Assembly (NCBI RefSeq): GCF_017676385.1
Contig: NZ_JAFFZN010000001.1
Coordinates: 310,001-374,000 of the forward strand
Direction: 5' to 3'
Source: Streptomyces spirodelae
GTDB taxonomy: Bacteria; Actinomycetota; Actinomycetes; Streptomycetales; Streptomycetaceae
DNA: 64,000 bases
Below, piece by piece: positions 50,990 to 61,548 of the stretch; the first letter of the stretch is position 1; each line of letters begins with the position of its first letter. The position numbers were made by a program, and so were the translations under genes. The notes under the pieces are model-generated. The model made no database searches. It saw nothing but the letters and a program-made list of their open reading frames with translations, and was not told the origin of the DNA.

Positions 50990-51032
50990 CGCACCATGAC
51001 GAACCAGGGCACCGCTGTGCCCGCACCAACTA

Positions 51033-51045
51033 TGGGAGCGCTCCT

Positions 51046-51046
<1 letters not shown>
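51033..51046. promoter_or_regulatory. CebR box 3, overlapping the bglC start codon
   Basis: TGGGAGCGCTCCTA differs from the consensus at one position; its last A is the first base of the bglC ATG at 51046. Confidence 0.85.
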
Positions 51047-52488
<1,442 letters not shown>

Positions 52489-52507
52489 GCCAGGGGTCAC
52501 TGCCGTG

Positions 52508-53044
52508 CTACGGCTCCCCGTCGTAGACCAGCAGCCCGTCCTCGCGCAGCCGGGCGCCGGGGGTGGGCGGATGCTCGGTGAGGCGGCCGTCGTGGGCGAG
52601 ATGCAGCACGGGCCGCCCCCGGGCCAGCACCGCGAAGTCGGCGATCAGCCGCCGGTGGCAGCGCCACCACACCGACTCGCCGCACAGCACGGCCGTGGGC
52701 TGCTGTGCGGCGTCGCGCAGCAACTCGTCCATGGCGGCGAGGAACTCGGGGCTGCGGGTGTGACCGGCGTAGCCGCGGAAGGAGGCGTTGCGCCAGAAGG
52801 TGTCCGGCGCGTCGGGCGCGGCCCGGCGGAAGCCGCCGAGCCGCCGCTCCCACCGGTAGCCGACGCCCTCGGCCGGCAGCCACTCGCGCAGCGCCTCCCG
52901 GTGCACATCGGGGTTGCGCCGGCTGCCGGGCGCGGTGCGTACGTCCACCACCGATCGCACCCCGGCGCCGTGCAGCAGCCGGGCCAGCTCTTCCCGCCCG
53001 GCGGTGCCGTGGCCCAGGGTCAGCAGCGGCTGGACGCTCTCCAC
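52508..53044 (-). CDS. DUF488 family protein
   Basis: A 178-residue DUF488 protein. LTLGHGTAGREELARLLHGA and VRSVVDVRTAPGSRRNPDVH are the N-terminal blocks and CGESVWWRCHRRLIADFAV is the conserved Cys/His block. The family is thought to bind nucleic acid or act in DNA modification, but no role is proven. GTG start. It runs into the end of the deleted flavoprotein gene upstream. Confidence 0.87.
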   Translation of the reverse strand: MESVQPLLTLGHGTAGREELARLLHGAGVRSVVDVRTAPGSRRNPDVHREALREWLPAEGVGYRWERRLGGFRRAAPDAPDTFWRNASFRGYAGHTRSPEFLAAMDELLRDAAQQPTAVLCGESVWWRCHRRLIADFAVLARGRPVLHLAHDGRLTEHPPTPGARLREDGLLVYDGEP

Positions 53045-53056
53045 CCGCCCAGGATG

Positions 53057-53240
53057 ACACGCGGCCCCAGCGCTCGCGCAGGCCCGGCACCTGGGGCAGC
53101 TTGTCCACGAGTCCGGTGGCCACCAGCTGGCGGCGCGCCCTGCTCAGTCCGGCGCCGCCGCCGCCGATCACCACCACGTCGTAGCCTCCTGCCGGCTGCT
53201 GGATCGTCTCGACCACCTCCGCCACCGACCTTGCGACCAC
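53057..53240 (-). pseudogene. Internally deleted NAD(P)/FAD-dependent oxidoreductase
   Basis: From the GTG at 53240 a frame reads GGYDVVVIGGGGAGLSRA, the start of a thioredoxin-reductase-like flavoprotein, then jumps to RRQLVATGLVDKLPQVPGLR, which in intact homologues lies about 90 residues further on. The rest of the gene is lost. Intact copies of this gene are commonly divergent from an XRE-cupin regulator, exactly as here. Confidence 0.72.
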
Positions 53241-53263
53241 CCGAGGGCGAGCAGCAAATTCCG

Positions 53264-53278
53264 TTGCCGATCTGGCAA
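53264..53278. promoter_or_regulatory. Candidate operator of the XRE-cupin regulator
   Basis: TTGCCGATCTGGCAA has perfect 5-bp arms (TTGCC/GGCAA) and lies between the regulator and the deleted flavoprotein gene, 9 nt before the regulator ATG. Confidence 0.65.
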
Positions 53279-53287
53279 ACTGGAGAC

Positions 53288-53935
53288 ATGGACGACGATC
53301 TGGACCAGGCCCTCGACGCGGTAGGCCCCCGGCTCCGGGCGCTGCGGAGACAGCGCGAGACCACGCTGGCCGAGCTGTCGGCGACCACGGGCATCTCGGT
53401 GAGCACGCTCTCCCGGCTGGAGTCCGGCGCCCGGCGCCCGACCCTCGAACTGCTGCTGCCGCTGGCCAGGGCCCACGGGGTCACGCTCGACGAACTCGTC
53501 GACGCGCCGCCCACCGGTGACCCGCGCATCCACCTGCGTCCGGTCTCCGCGCACGGGATGACCCTGCTGCCCCTGACCCGCCGGGCCGGTGGCATCCAGG
53601 CGTACAAGCTCGTCATCCCGGCCGGCACCGCCGGCAAGGAGCCAGAGTTGAAGACCCACGACGGCTACGACTGGGTCTATGTCCTCAACGGGCGGCTGCG
53701 GCTGGTACTGGGCGAGCACGATCTGCAGCTCGGCCCGGGCGAGGCGGCCGAGTTCGACACCCGGGTCCCGCACTGGTTCGGCGCCGCCACCGCGGAGCCG
53801 GTCGAGATCCTCAGCCTGTTCGGCAGACAGGGTGAACGCGCCCACCTCCGCGCCCGCCCCAGCTCGGCGGGCGCGGCAGGCTCGGCGGGCGCGGCGGGTG
53901 CGGCCGGCACGTCGGCCTCGGCCGACGAGGGCTGA
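53288..53935 (+). CDS. XRE-family regulator with cupin sensor domain
   Basis: A 215-residue regulator. Residues 15-70 are the XRE helix-turn-helix (TTLAELSATTGISVSTLSRL); residues 110-180 form a cupin barrel with KTHDGYDWVYVLNGRLRLVL and VPHWFGAA. The C-terminus has GSAGAAGAAG repeats. Such proteins sense a small ligand and control a divergent oxidoreductase; here that target is a pseudogene, so only autoregulation may remain. Confidence 0.87.
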   Translation: MDDDLDQALDAVGPRLRALRRQRETTLAELSATTGISVSTLSRLESGARRPTLELLLPLARAHGVTLDELVDAPPTGDPRIHLRPVSAHGMTLLPLTRRAGGIQAYKLVIPAGTAGKEPELKTHDGYDWVYVLNGRLRLVLGEHDLQLGPGEAAEFDTRVPHWFGAATAEPVEILSLFGRQGERAHLRARPSSAGAAGSAGAAGAAGTSASADEG

Positions 53936-53960
53936 GCGCGGTGCCGGGCTGCGCGGTTGG

Positions 53961-54863
53961 TCAGCTCGCGGGATTGTGTGCGAGCACTGCTTCGATGAGC
54001 CCCGGCTCCCCCTGCGGGAAGTCCATGGGAACGATGCCCAGCCCCGTACGCCCGGCCATCTCGGACCCGTTGAGGAAGTCCTTCACCTGGGGGTTGAGCC
54101 GGTCCGCGTTCCACTCCGGCGGGAGTCCTGCCGCGGTGCTCACGAAGTTGACGTAGAAGGGGCCGGGGTGCGCCGCGGCCTCACGGAACTGCTCCGTGAT
54201 CCTGCGGTACTTGGCGAACGGCTCGGCCTGGTAGTCGTCCTGGACGTCGAAGATCCCGGAGTCGGCCCAACGCACCCCGGGCAGCCCGCCGTTGTCGGCG
54301 AGCAGCACGACCTTGCCGCGCGCCTCGCCCAGCGTCGGCAGGGTGTCGGCCAGCCGGAAGAGGGAGCGCCAGCCCTTCTGGTCGAGGTACACATCGAAGA
54401 TCCGGCGGAACTCCTCGTCGCTGACCGTCGAATACTCCTGCTTGACCCGCATCAGCACCGTCTCGCCCGGGTGCGCGGCGAGGAAGTCACGGCAGGCGAT
54501 CAGCACGTCCCCGAACATCAGCTGCTGGAAGAAGGCGCCGTGATGGATGGCGAACACCCCGTCGATGGCCCGACAGCGGACGTCCAGAAACCGGATTCCT
54601 GCCGCCAGTTGGTCGGCGATCGACGTGTCCTGGCACTCGACCCAGGCTCCGCCGTGCCGCGCACCCGAGTCGTGGCTGCCGGGTATGGTCAGCGAGCGCA
54701 GCGCGGTCGACGCCGCCAGCGGCTTCATCCAGTCCTGCGGTGCCTGGCGGGTGCGGGTGCGGGTCCCGCTCCGCGCCGTGGCGACACCGCTGCCGCCCGC
54801 GTACGCCAGCATCCCCGCCGCCGGCAGCACGGCCGCGCCTCTCAGGAATCCCCGCCTGTCCAT
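53961..54863 (-). CDS. Secreted phosphatidylinositol-specific phospholipase C-like protein
   Basis: A 300-residue PI-PLC X-domain protein. A Tat signal (MDRRGFLRGAAVLPAAG) leads to the mature domain with IPGSHDSGA (catalytic H64) and FAIHHGAFFQQ (H107/H108). It should cleave phosphatidylinositol outside the cell. GGGGAG lies 7 nt before the ATG. It stands alone. Confidence 0.9.
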   Translation of the reverse strand: MDRRGFLRGAAVLPAAGMLAYAGGSGVATARSGTRTRTRQAPQDWMKPLAASTALRSLTIPGSHDSGARHGGAWVECQDTSIADQLAAGIRFLDVRCRAIDGVFAIHHGAFFQQLMFGDVLIACRDFLAAHPGETVLMRVKQEYSTVSDEEFRRIFDVYLDQKGWRSLFRLADTLPTLGEARGKVVLLADNGGLPGVRWADSGIFDVQDDYQAEPFAKYRRITEQFREAAAHPGPFYVNFVSTAAGLPPEWNADRLNPQVKDFLNGSEMAGRTGLGIVPMDFPQGEPGLIEAVLAHNPAS

Positions 54864-55108
54864 GTCCGAACTCCCCCCATGTGTTCCGGCCGACGTCGGT
54901 GGACATCTTGGTTCACGCCGCGACGCGGGGGAAGGGTGCGTCGGGAGGGGTGACCGTTCGACCGCACGCCCGTGACGGGACCACGACATGTGCCGCCCGC
55001 CACCGCCCCGGTCGGGCGCCGGGGAGCCTGAGTGGCCGTCAGCTGCGCGCGCCGTACGATCGGCGGGAAGGCAGTGCGCGGGGAGGCGGGAGAGGGCGGA
55101 GAGACACC

Positions 55109-56680
55109 ATGGACGCGCAGCAGGACGCGGAGCCCGGCGCCGGTACCGTGGCCTTCCGGTCACCCACCGGACGCTGGGTGCTCCTGGCGACCGTCCTGGG
55201 CTCGGCCATGGGTTTCCTCGACGCGACTGTCGTCAATGTGGCGCTGCCGGTGATCGGACGGGACGTCGGCGCCGGGGTGTCCGAACTGCAGTGGGTGCTC
55301 GACGGCTATCTGCTCACCCTCGCCGCGCTGATCCTGCTGGGCGGCTCGCTGGCGGACCGCTACGGGCGCAGGCGGGTCTTCACCCTCGGGGTCGTCTGCT
55401 TCACGCTCCCCTCCGTCCTGTGCGCCGTGGCGCCTACCGCGGAAGTCCTCATCCTCGCCAGAGCCCTTCAGGGCATCGGTGCCGCGCTGCTCACCCCCGG
55501 GAGCCTGGCCATCATCCAGGCGACCTACCGCACCGGCGACCGGCCCGCGGCCATCGGCGCCTGGTCGGCGCTCACCGGGGTGGCCTCGGCACTCGGTCCG
55601 ATCGTCGGCGGCTATCTCATCGACGCCTTCTCCTGGCGGTGGATCTTCCTCATCAACGTCCCGATCGGCGTCTTCGTCATCGCGGCCACCGCCCGCCGGG
55701 TCCCCGAGAGCAGCGACCCGGCCGCCACCGGCCGACTGGACCTACGGGGCGCCGGGCTGGCCACCGTCGGGCTGGCCGGAGTCACCTACGCGCTGATCGA
55801 GGGGCCGCGCGGCGAGTCCCCCGGCTGGCTGACCGTGGCCGCGCTCGTCGTCGGCATCGCCGCGCTCACGGGCTTCGCCCGGACGGAGAGCCGTGCGGCC
55901 CACCCGATGCTGCCCCCCGGCGTCTTCACGGCCCGTCAGTTCCTCAGCGCGAACGCCGTCACGTTCGTGGTGTACGCGGCGCTGGGCGGTGTCTTCTTCC
56001 TGCTCGTCGTCTTCCTGCAGACCTCACTCGGCTACAGCCCGCTGGAGGCCGGGGCTGCCTCGCTGCCGGTGACGCTGCTGATGCTGGCCCTCTCCTCGCG
56101 GGCCGGGACGCTGGCCCAGCGGATCGGCCCGCGTGTTCCGCTGACGGTCGGACCGCTGCTGCTGGCCTCGGGCATGCTGCTGATGCTCCGTATCCCGGTG
56201 GGCGAGAGCGGTGCGGGTGGCTACGCCGCCTCCGTGCTGCCCGCTGTCCTCGTCTTCGGGCTCGGCCTGGCCACCACCGTGGCGCCGGTCACCGCGACGG
56301 CACTGGCCGCGGCACCTTCCGAGCACTCCGGCGTGGCCTCAGGGGTCAACAACGCCGTCTCCCGCGTGGCCCAACTCGCGGCCGTCGCCGCCCTTCCGGT
56401 ACTCGCCGGGATCAGCGGCGGCGACTTCCAGGACCCCCGTGCCTTCGCCGACGGCTTCCGTTCCGCCATGCTCATCACCGCGGGGCTCGCGGTGGCCGGA
56501 GCGGTTCTCGCCTTCGCGACGATCCGCAGCGATGTACTGGCGCCCGCGCCGGAACCGGTGACGGAGCCGGGTTCCCCGTACGAGTGCCCGATGGCGGGCG
56601 CCCCGTTGCGGCCCGCGCCCCCTCACGAGCCGGACCGCGGCATCCCCTCATCGGAACAGGACCCGCAGGACGGGCCCTAG
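55109..56680 (+). CDS. MFS drug exporter, DHA2 (EmrB/QacA) family
   Basis: A 523-residue transporter with about 14 predicted helices. FLDATVVNVALPVI in helix 1, GGSLADRYGRRRVF between helices 2 and 3, and the antiporter motif ALTGVASALGPIVGGYL in helix 5 define the family. It likely exports a drug or metabolite by proton antiport. The stop overlaps the next convergent gene by 4 nt. No regulator gene is adjacent. Confidence 0.92.
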   Translation: MDAQQDAEPGAGTVAFRSPTGRWVLLATVLGSAMGFLDATVVNVALPVIGRDVGAGVSELQWVLDGYLLTLAALILLGGSLADRYGRRRVFTLGVVCFTLPSVLCAVAPTAEVLILARALQGIGAALLTPGSLAIIQATYRTGDRPAAIGAWSALTGVASALGPIVGGYLIDAFSWRWIFLINVPIGVFVIAATARRVPESSDPAATGRLDLRGAGLATVGLAGVTYALIEGPRGESPGWLTVAALVVGIAALTGFARTESRAAHPMLPPGVFTARQFLSANAVTFVVYAALGGVFFLLVVFLQTSLGYSPLEAGAASLPVTLLMLALSSRAGTLAQRIGPRVPLTVGPLLLASGMLLMLRIPVGESGAGGYAASVLPAVLVFGLGLATTVAPVTATALAAAPSEHSGVASGVNNAVSRVAQLAAVAALPVLAGISGGDFQDPRAFADGFRSAMLITAGLAVAGAVLAFATIRSDVLAPAPEPVTEPGSPYECPMAGAPLRPAPPHEPDRGIPSSEQDPQDGP

Positions 56681-57264
56681 TCGAGGCTGTCGTCGTCCCA
56701 GTCGACGGCGGGCTGGAGGACGGGCCAGGTCGTACGGCCCATGCCGTGCGGGCACGTCCAGGTCGCGACGCCGTTCAGCTCGGCGGCGACGGCGGGGTGG
56801 CCGTGGCCGGGGCACGGAGGGCCGGCCACGCCGCCGGTCTCCTCCAGCACCGCGTCCTGGAACCGGTCGGCCAGCAGCACCACCGCGTCGGTCTCGCTCG
56901 TCCCCGCGTCCAGTTCCACGGAGACGGCCGAGCCGTCGGCGAAGCTCAGCGTGGCCTCGATACGGGCCCGCCCCGGCCCGGCCATGGTCTCTTCGGCTGC
57001 TTCGGCCCCGCCGGCAGGGAGCGCGCCGCCCTCCTCGTCCCAGACCAGTTCGAGGGAGGATTCGAAGGCGGATTCCACGCCCGCGCCCCCGCCCCTGTCC
57101 TCGGGAGGCTCCACGTTCCCGTCGCCGGGGCGCTCGCTCACGGCGAGTGTGGCCCCGGACGGTGCCCCCACCTGCCGGAGGACCGATTCCGCCCAGCGGC
57201 GGACGAGCTCGCGCGTCGCCTGCCGCCCCGTCTGCCGCCCGCTCATCGCCACTTCTTCCCGCAT
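56677..57264 (-). CDS. Hypothetical acidic protein
   Basis: A 195-residue cytoplasmic protein, acidic in the middle, with a C-terminal Cys/His cluster (PPCPGHGHPAV then WTCPHGMGR) that could bind a metal. Not recognised. A second ATG lies 6 codons in. Codon use supports a real gene. Confidence 0.65.
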   Translation of the reverse strand: MREEVAMSGRQTGRQATRELVRRWAESVLRQVGAPSGATLAVSERPGDGNVEPPEDRGGGAGVESAFESSLELVWDEEGGALPAGGAEAAEETMAGPGRARIEATLSFADGSAVSVELDAGTSETDAVVLLADRFQDAVLEETGGVAGPPCPGHGHPAVAAELNGVATWTCPHGMGRTTWPVLQPAVDWDDDSLD

Positions 57265-57609
57265 CCGTCGCTGGTCCAGGGCAAGTTACCGGTGCCGGTC
57301 CGGCCGCCGCGGACCAGGGCGACGGCCACCGTACGGCAGCTCCGCGTCGACATCCCTGGTTCTCCCTCGGGCGCTGTGGTCGGTCGTCACCGTGGGCGGC
57401 CGCGACGAGCGCGATCGTACAGCCGCGGCAGCGCTGAGCCGCTGTCACACACCGTACGCCGCCGGGGTGTCGTCCTCCGGCCGCCGGTGCCCCGTACAGC
57501 GCGCGAGCCACACCCGGGCGACCCGCGGGTGCCGCGCGTGCCGGTGCGGCGCGCGTAAGTTCGTCGTCGCGGAACCGTCTCGGACAGCGATGGGGTCGAT
57601 GGGGGCCGG
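57265..57609. other. Intergenic region between divergent genes
   Basis: 345 nt with no supported gene. TAAGTT near 57556 is a possible -10 box for the serine hydrolase gene. The rest shows only arginine-rich shadow frames. Confidence 0.5.
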
Positions 57610-59541
57610 ATGCGCGTTTCTGCGTACGTCATCGTGCCGGCGAGCGTGCTCGTCGTACTGGCCGCGCTGCTGGGGTCCGTCCCGCTCTCGCACGCCCGCG
57701 ACGGAAGCACCGCCGGGTCACGGGCCGCGCCGGCGGACGAGGCGGTGGGCGGGCCGGTGACCGCGCCGGGGGTCAGCCGGGGATTCGACCAGCCCGCACG
57801 GGGCTTCGCACCGGCCGACACCGTGCTGCTGCGCAGGACACCCCGAGAAGTGGGGCTGAATCCCGCACCCATCGACGCCTTCCTCCGCCGGCTCGCAGAC
57901 TGGACCGACCCGGCGCGCGGTGCCGGGTATCTCTTTTCCGGGGCCACCGCGCTGCTGGCGCACGACGGTGCCGTCGTCGCCCGGCACGCGAGCGGTGACG
58001 CCGTGCGCTACGCACGCCCGGGGGTCGAGCTGCCCCCGGGTGAGCGCGTACCGGCCCGCCCCGACACCATCTACGACCTGGCGTCGCTCTCGAAGCTGTT
58101 CACCGCCCTCGTCGCCATGCAGCAGGTCGAGGCCGGGCGGCTGCGCCTGCACGTGCCGGTCGCCCGCTACCTCCCCGCGTTCACCGCCGACGGGAAGGGC
58201 GGCATCACCGTCGAGCAGCTCCTCACCCACACCTCTGGACTGCCCGCCACCCCCCGGACCCCGCTGTGGGAGGTGAGCGGCGGGCTGTCCGCGCGGAAAC
58301 AGACGATCCTCCGCGCCCGGCCCTTCGCCCGGCCCGGCACCCGGTACCGCTACTCCGACCTCAATCTGCTCAGCCTGCAGCTGGTGCTGGAGAAGGTGAC
58401 CGGCGACCGTCTCGACACCCTCGTACGGGAGGGCATCACGGAGCCGCTGCGGATGCGCGACACGGCCTACAACCCGCCCGCCGCCTGGCGCCCCCGCATC
58501 GCCGCGACCGCGTACGCGCCACGCCCAGGGACGGGCATGCTGCGCGGCTCGGTGCACGACGACAACGCCTGGGCCATGGGCGGCGTCGCCGGTCATGCCG
58601 GGCTCTTCTCCACCGTCGATGATCTGGCGGTGCTCGCGCAGACCCTGCTCAACGGCGGTACGTACCGGGGCCGGCGGATTCTCGGCCCGCACTCCGTCGA
58701 GCTGCTTGGGCACAACTACACCGCCCGCTTCCCGGGGGACGCGCACGGCCTCGGCTTCGAACTCGACCAGCCCTGGTACATGGGCGGACTCTCGTCCCCG
58801 CAGACGCTCGGGCACACCGGCTTCACCGGCACCTCGCTGGTGATCGACCGGCAGTCGCGCTCGTTCGCGATCCTGCTGGCCAACCGGGTGCACCCCAAGG
58901 ACGAGACACCGTCCACCAACCCCGCGCGCCGCGCCGCGGGCCAGGCACTCGCCCGGTCCATCCCGGTGCGGGCGCCCGGCGGCGGGCGCTCGTGGTTCGA
59001 CGGGCCGACGGACGGCGAAGGGAGCGGGGGCGAAACAGGCGGGCAGGGCGGCACACTGACGTCCGGGCAGCTCATGGGGGTCGCTCCGGGCCGCACCACC
59101 CGGCCGCGTGACAGGGCCGGACAGCTCGATACGCGCGGTCCGCTGCACATCCGCTACGACGCCTTCGTCGACACCGACACGAGTGACCTGTTCGTGCTGG
59201 AACGGAGCACCGACGGCGGCCACACCTGGCAGCCGGTGCCCCGGACCGCGCGGTCGGGATACCACCGCCGCACCTGGCAGCGGGTGCGGGCCACCCTGCC
59301 GGCCGGCCCGTATCCGCAGGGCCTGCGGCTGCGCTGGCGCTACGCCGGTACCGCACTCTCCGGGGGCCGGGGCGTGAACCTCTCTGGTGTGCTGGTGACG
59401 GAAGGGACGCGGGTGCTGTTCAACAGCGACTGTCCCGACGCCCCGCTGACCGCGCGCGGCTGGCAGCCGTTGCCCCGGCCCTGGCCGCTGGCGGCCGCGG
59501 CCGGACTCCCCTACGGCGGGGCCCCTTTCGGCTGCCGGTAG
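57610..59541 (+). CDS. Secreted serine hydrolase, class C beta-lactamase/esterase family
   Basis: A 643-residue protein. An N-terminal signal or anchor (residues 5-27) precedes a class C-type catalytic domain: S159-L-S-K162, Y248-S-D250 and H402-T-G404. A glycine-rich linker (about 483-500) leads to a C-terminal beta-sandwich-like domain (about 515-625). Likely an extracellular esterase, D-peptidase or carboxypeptidase acting on cell-wall or other substrates rather than a beta-lactamase. Its last 31 nt overlap the convergent membrane gene. Confidence 0.87.
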   Translation: MRVSAYVIVPASVLVVLAALLGSVPLSHARDGSTAGSRAAPADEAVGGPVTAPGVSRGFDQPARGFAPADTVLLRRTPREVGLNPAPIDAFLRRLADWTDPARGAGYLFSGATALLAHDGAVVARHASGDAVRYARPGVELPPGERVPARPDTIYDLASLSKLFTALVAMQQVEAGRLRLHVPVARYLPAFTADGKGGITVEQLLTHTSGLPATPRTPLWEVSGGLSARKQTILRARPFARPGTRYRYSDLNLLSLQLVLEKVTGDRLDTLVREGITEPLRMRDTAYNPPAAWRPRIAATAYAPRPGTGMLRGSVHDDNAWAMGGVAGHAGLFSTVDDLAVLAQTLLNGGTYRGRRILGPHSVELLGHNYTARFPGDAHGLGFELDQPWYMGGLSSPQTLGHTGFTGTSLVIDRQSRSFAILLANRVHPKDETPSTNPARRAAGQALARSIPVRAPGGGRSWFDGPTDGEGSGGETGGQGGTLTSGQLMGVAPGRTTRPRDRAGQLDTRGPLHIRYDAFVDTDTSDLFVLERSTDGGHTWQPVPRTARSGYHRRTWQRVRATLPAGPYPQGLRLRWRYAGTALSGGRGVNLSGVLVTEGTRVLFNSDCPDAPLTARGWQPLPRPWPLAAAAGLPYGGAPFGCR

Positions 59542-60011
59542 GCCATCGGCTCGCGCCTGAGCATCTCGTAGGCGGCCGCGGTCACCGCACCGTAGACCAG
59601 GTGCGGCACCAGGTCCGCCAGCCAGTCGGCCGGTCGCCAGGTACGCGGCTGTGAGACCTTCAGCAGCGCAACCGGCAGGTCGGAGCCCGCCATCGCGGCC
59701 AGGCCCGTGGCGAGCCCGGCCAGCGGCAGCGCCGGGCGCCATGGGAGCGCGCGAGAGGCGCCGTACAGCGCGCCGACGCCGACGCCGGTGAGGATGCCCA
59801 ACAGCGCGCCCGCCGCCGAGGCGCGGTTCTCCCGCGCCTCGGCCCCGCCCGGTACGGGCACGTGTGTGCGAGCGCTGAGCCGGTGGACGACGTCCTCGGG
59901 TGTGGAGCTGGCGCCCCGGCCGCGCACCGCCATGTCCAGGTACGTGACGGTGTTGAGTGCGGTCGTACCGACCGCACCGGCGACGATCCCAGCCCATGTC
60001 CGGCGCATCAT
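59511..60011 (-). CDS. Small integral membrane protein
   Basis: A 166-residue protein with about four hydrophobic segments (WAGIVAGAVGTTALNTVTYL, GALLGILTGVGVGALYGA, ALPLAGLATGLAAMAGSDLP, and a last weaker one). It resembles DUF1440-type inner-membrane proteins, with low certainty. Its 3' end overlaps the end of the serine hydrolase gene by 31 nt, tail to tail. It lies downstream of the GH64 gene on the same strand. Confidence 0.72.
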   Translation of the reverse strand: MMRRTWAGIVAGAVGTTALNTVTYLDMAVRGRGASSTPEDVVHRLSARTHVPVPGGAEARENRASAAGALLGILTGVGVGALYGASRALPWRPALPLAGLATGLAAMAGSDLPVALLKVSQPRTWRPADWLADLVPHLVYGAVTAAAYEMLRREPMAYRQPKGAPP

Positions 60012-60097
60012 GTGCCCGCCGTTCCCGGGACGACCGCGTTCTCAAACCCCGCCTACGCCGTTGCCGGTTGCCCCACCGGGAGAGCTCGCGACGGGTG

Positions 60098-61270
60098 TCA
60101 CTCGAAGGGCGTCATCGTGAGCGTCAGCTCCGTCGCCGCGCCGTCCTCGATGTACGAGGCGAAACCGGCCACGTCGTCGAAGGCGAAGCCGTACGCCTTC
60201 CCGTCCTCCGTCGCGGCGTGCATCGCCTTGGCGTAGTGGTGGGTGACCTCGCCCTGGTAGAAGGTGGCGGGGTCGGTGGTGGGCTGGGCAGCCGAGGAGA
60301 GCAGCGTGGTGCGGTTGAAGGCGGCGCCCAGGACGGCGGCCACCGGGCCGGTGGTCCCGTCGTTGGGTGCCGCCAGAGCACCGTCGCAGAAGAGGACGTC
60401 CTTGGTGCTCGGCTTGGCGAAGGAGACCTCGGCCGGTCCTGTGAAGGCCAGCCTGTCGCCGCTGACGCGGCCGGTGAAGGTGCCCGCGTTGGTGGTGACC
60501 TTCAGGTCCTTGCTCCCGTAGGCGTCCCACACCTGGTCGATGTACGAAGCGAAGTAGTCCTCGGCGAACAGTCCTGAGCCCATGCCGTGGCCGGGCGCGA
60601 TGACGCGCTTGTCGTCGATGACGAGCTTGGAGAATGCCTCGACCGAGCGGACGGAGTCGAATATCCGGCCGCGCGCCCCGGGCTTGAGCGTGCCGGTGGT
60701 CTGGCTCTTGCCGCCCTTCAGCTCGATGGACAACGGGACGCTGAACATGTCGACCATGGTGGTGTTGCAGTACATCGCGCCGCCCTTGTACGTGAACTCC
60801 GCACAGTCGTGCACGACCGGGTAGTTGGGGTCCGACTCCACCCATCCGGCGGGATAGGCGAGCGCCGCGCCGTTGTCGGTCTCGACGGCCTTGAACTTCA
60901 GCTTCTCGCCGCAGGCGACATAGATCCGGCCGGACATCTCGGGCAGCGAGATCGTGGTCTCGGTGCCGGTCAGCGGGATGGCGTAGTCGGTGAAGCCGTC
61001 CGGACCGTTGTCGGACATCTGAACCGGCTTCAGCTTGCCTTCGGGGGTGACACGGCACTGGTTCTTGCCGTCGTTGCCCACGATGTAGAGGTGGACCGAG
61101 GCGTTGTCGTAGGCGCCGCTGTTGTTGACGATCTTCAGCGCGAGGCCGGCGGCCTGCCCGCCGAAGAGGCTGCCCGCACTCGCCTGGCGGGTGACGAGCC
61201 CGGCAGCGGGGACGGCGACGGCTGCAGCTGCGGCTGAGCGGATCAAGGCGCGGCGGCTGACGGGACTCAT
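60098..61270 (-). CDS. Secreted GH64 beta-1,3-glucanase
   Basis: A 390-residue GH64 (thaumatin-like) enzyme. The Tat signal SRRALIRSAAAAAVAVPAAG precedes LKIVNNSGAYDNASVHLYIV, the GH64 start, and VAPGHG-like and FASYIDQVWDAYG segments further on. It cuts beta-1,3-glucans such as fungal walls or laminarin. GGAGG lies about 9 nt before the ATG at 61270, and a small ORF ends over this start codon, suggesting coupling. A LacI-type palindrome lies 200 nt upstream. Confidence 0.88.
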   Translation of the reverse strand: MSPVSRRALIRSAAAAAVAVPAAGLVTRQASAGSLFGGQAAGLALKIVNNSGAYDNASVHLYIVGNDGKNQCRVTPEGKLKPVQMSDNGPDGFTDYAIPLTGTETTISLPEMSGRIYVACGEKLKFKAVETDNGAALAYPAGWVESDPNYPVVHDCAEFTYKGGAMYCNTTMVDMFSVPLSIELKGGKSQTTGTLKPGARGRIFDSVRSVEAFSKLVIDDKRVIAPGHGMGSGLFAEDYFASYIDQVWDAYGSKDLKVTTNAGTFTGRVSGDRLAFTGPAEVSFAKPSTKDVLFCDGALAAPNDGTTGPVAAVLGAAFNRTTLLSSAAQPTTDPATFYQGEVTHHYAKAMHAATEDGKAYGFAFDDVAGFASYIEDGAATELTLTMTPFE

Positions 61271-61440
61271 CGGACGGTACCTCCGGAGACGGCGGAGACG
61301 GATGGACGGACAGGGTTGACATCGTTGTCGGCAACGGCACGCGCGGGGAAGGAGCCGCCAGGGAAGGCGGCGGATGGCGCACCCGGGACACCGGATTCGG
61401 CCGCGCGGGGTTTTCGCGCAGGCGTGGTCAACGCAGTCAT
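61267..61440 (-). CDS. 57-residue leader ORF coupled to the GH64 gene
   Basis: ATG at 61440 follows AGAGGAG at about 8 nt and opens a 58-codon frame whose TGA overlaps the GH64 ATG (ATGA). The product is rich in alanine, proline and glycine (MTALTTPARKPRAAESGVPG) and has no signal or known domain. The good ribosome site and exact overlap suggest translation couples it to the glucanase. Confidence 0.5.
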   Translation of the reverse strand: MTALTTPARKPRAAESGVPGAPSAAFPGGSFPARAVADNDVNPVRPSVSAVSGGTVR

Positions 61441-61469
61441 GACATGCGCTCCTCTGAAGTGGGGGGTGG

Positions 61470-61483
61470 GTGAGCGCTCTCAC
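61470..61483. promoter_or_regulatory. LacI-type palindrome upstream of the GH64 operon
   Basis: GTGAGAGCGCTCAC on the minus strand (arms GTGAG/CTCAC) shares the AGCGCT centre of CebR boxes but differs outside it. It lies 30 nt before the leader ORF. Confidence 0.6.
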
Positions 61484-61548
61484 GTCACGGCACAGCACGG
61501 TGCCGAAGGTATGGACCTTCGTCAAGGGCTTCGCCGGAACCGGCCGCC

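Noticed and set aside
61441..61548. Fourth CebR box before the GH64 gene
   Set aside because: The palindrome at 61470-61483 has the AGCGCT centre but not the TGGG/CCCA arms, so it is probably for another LacI-type regulator.
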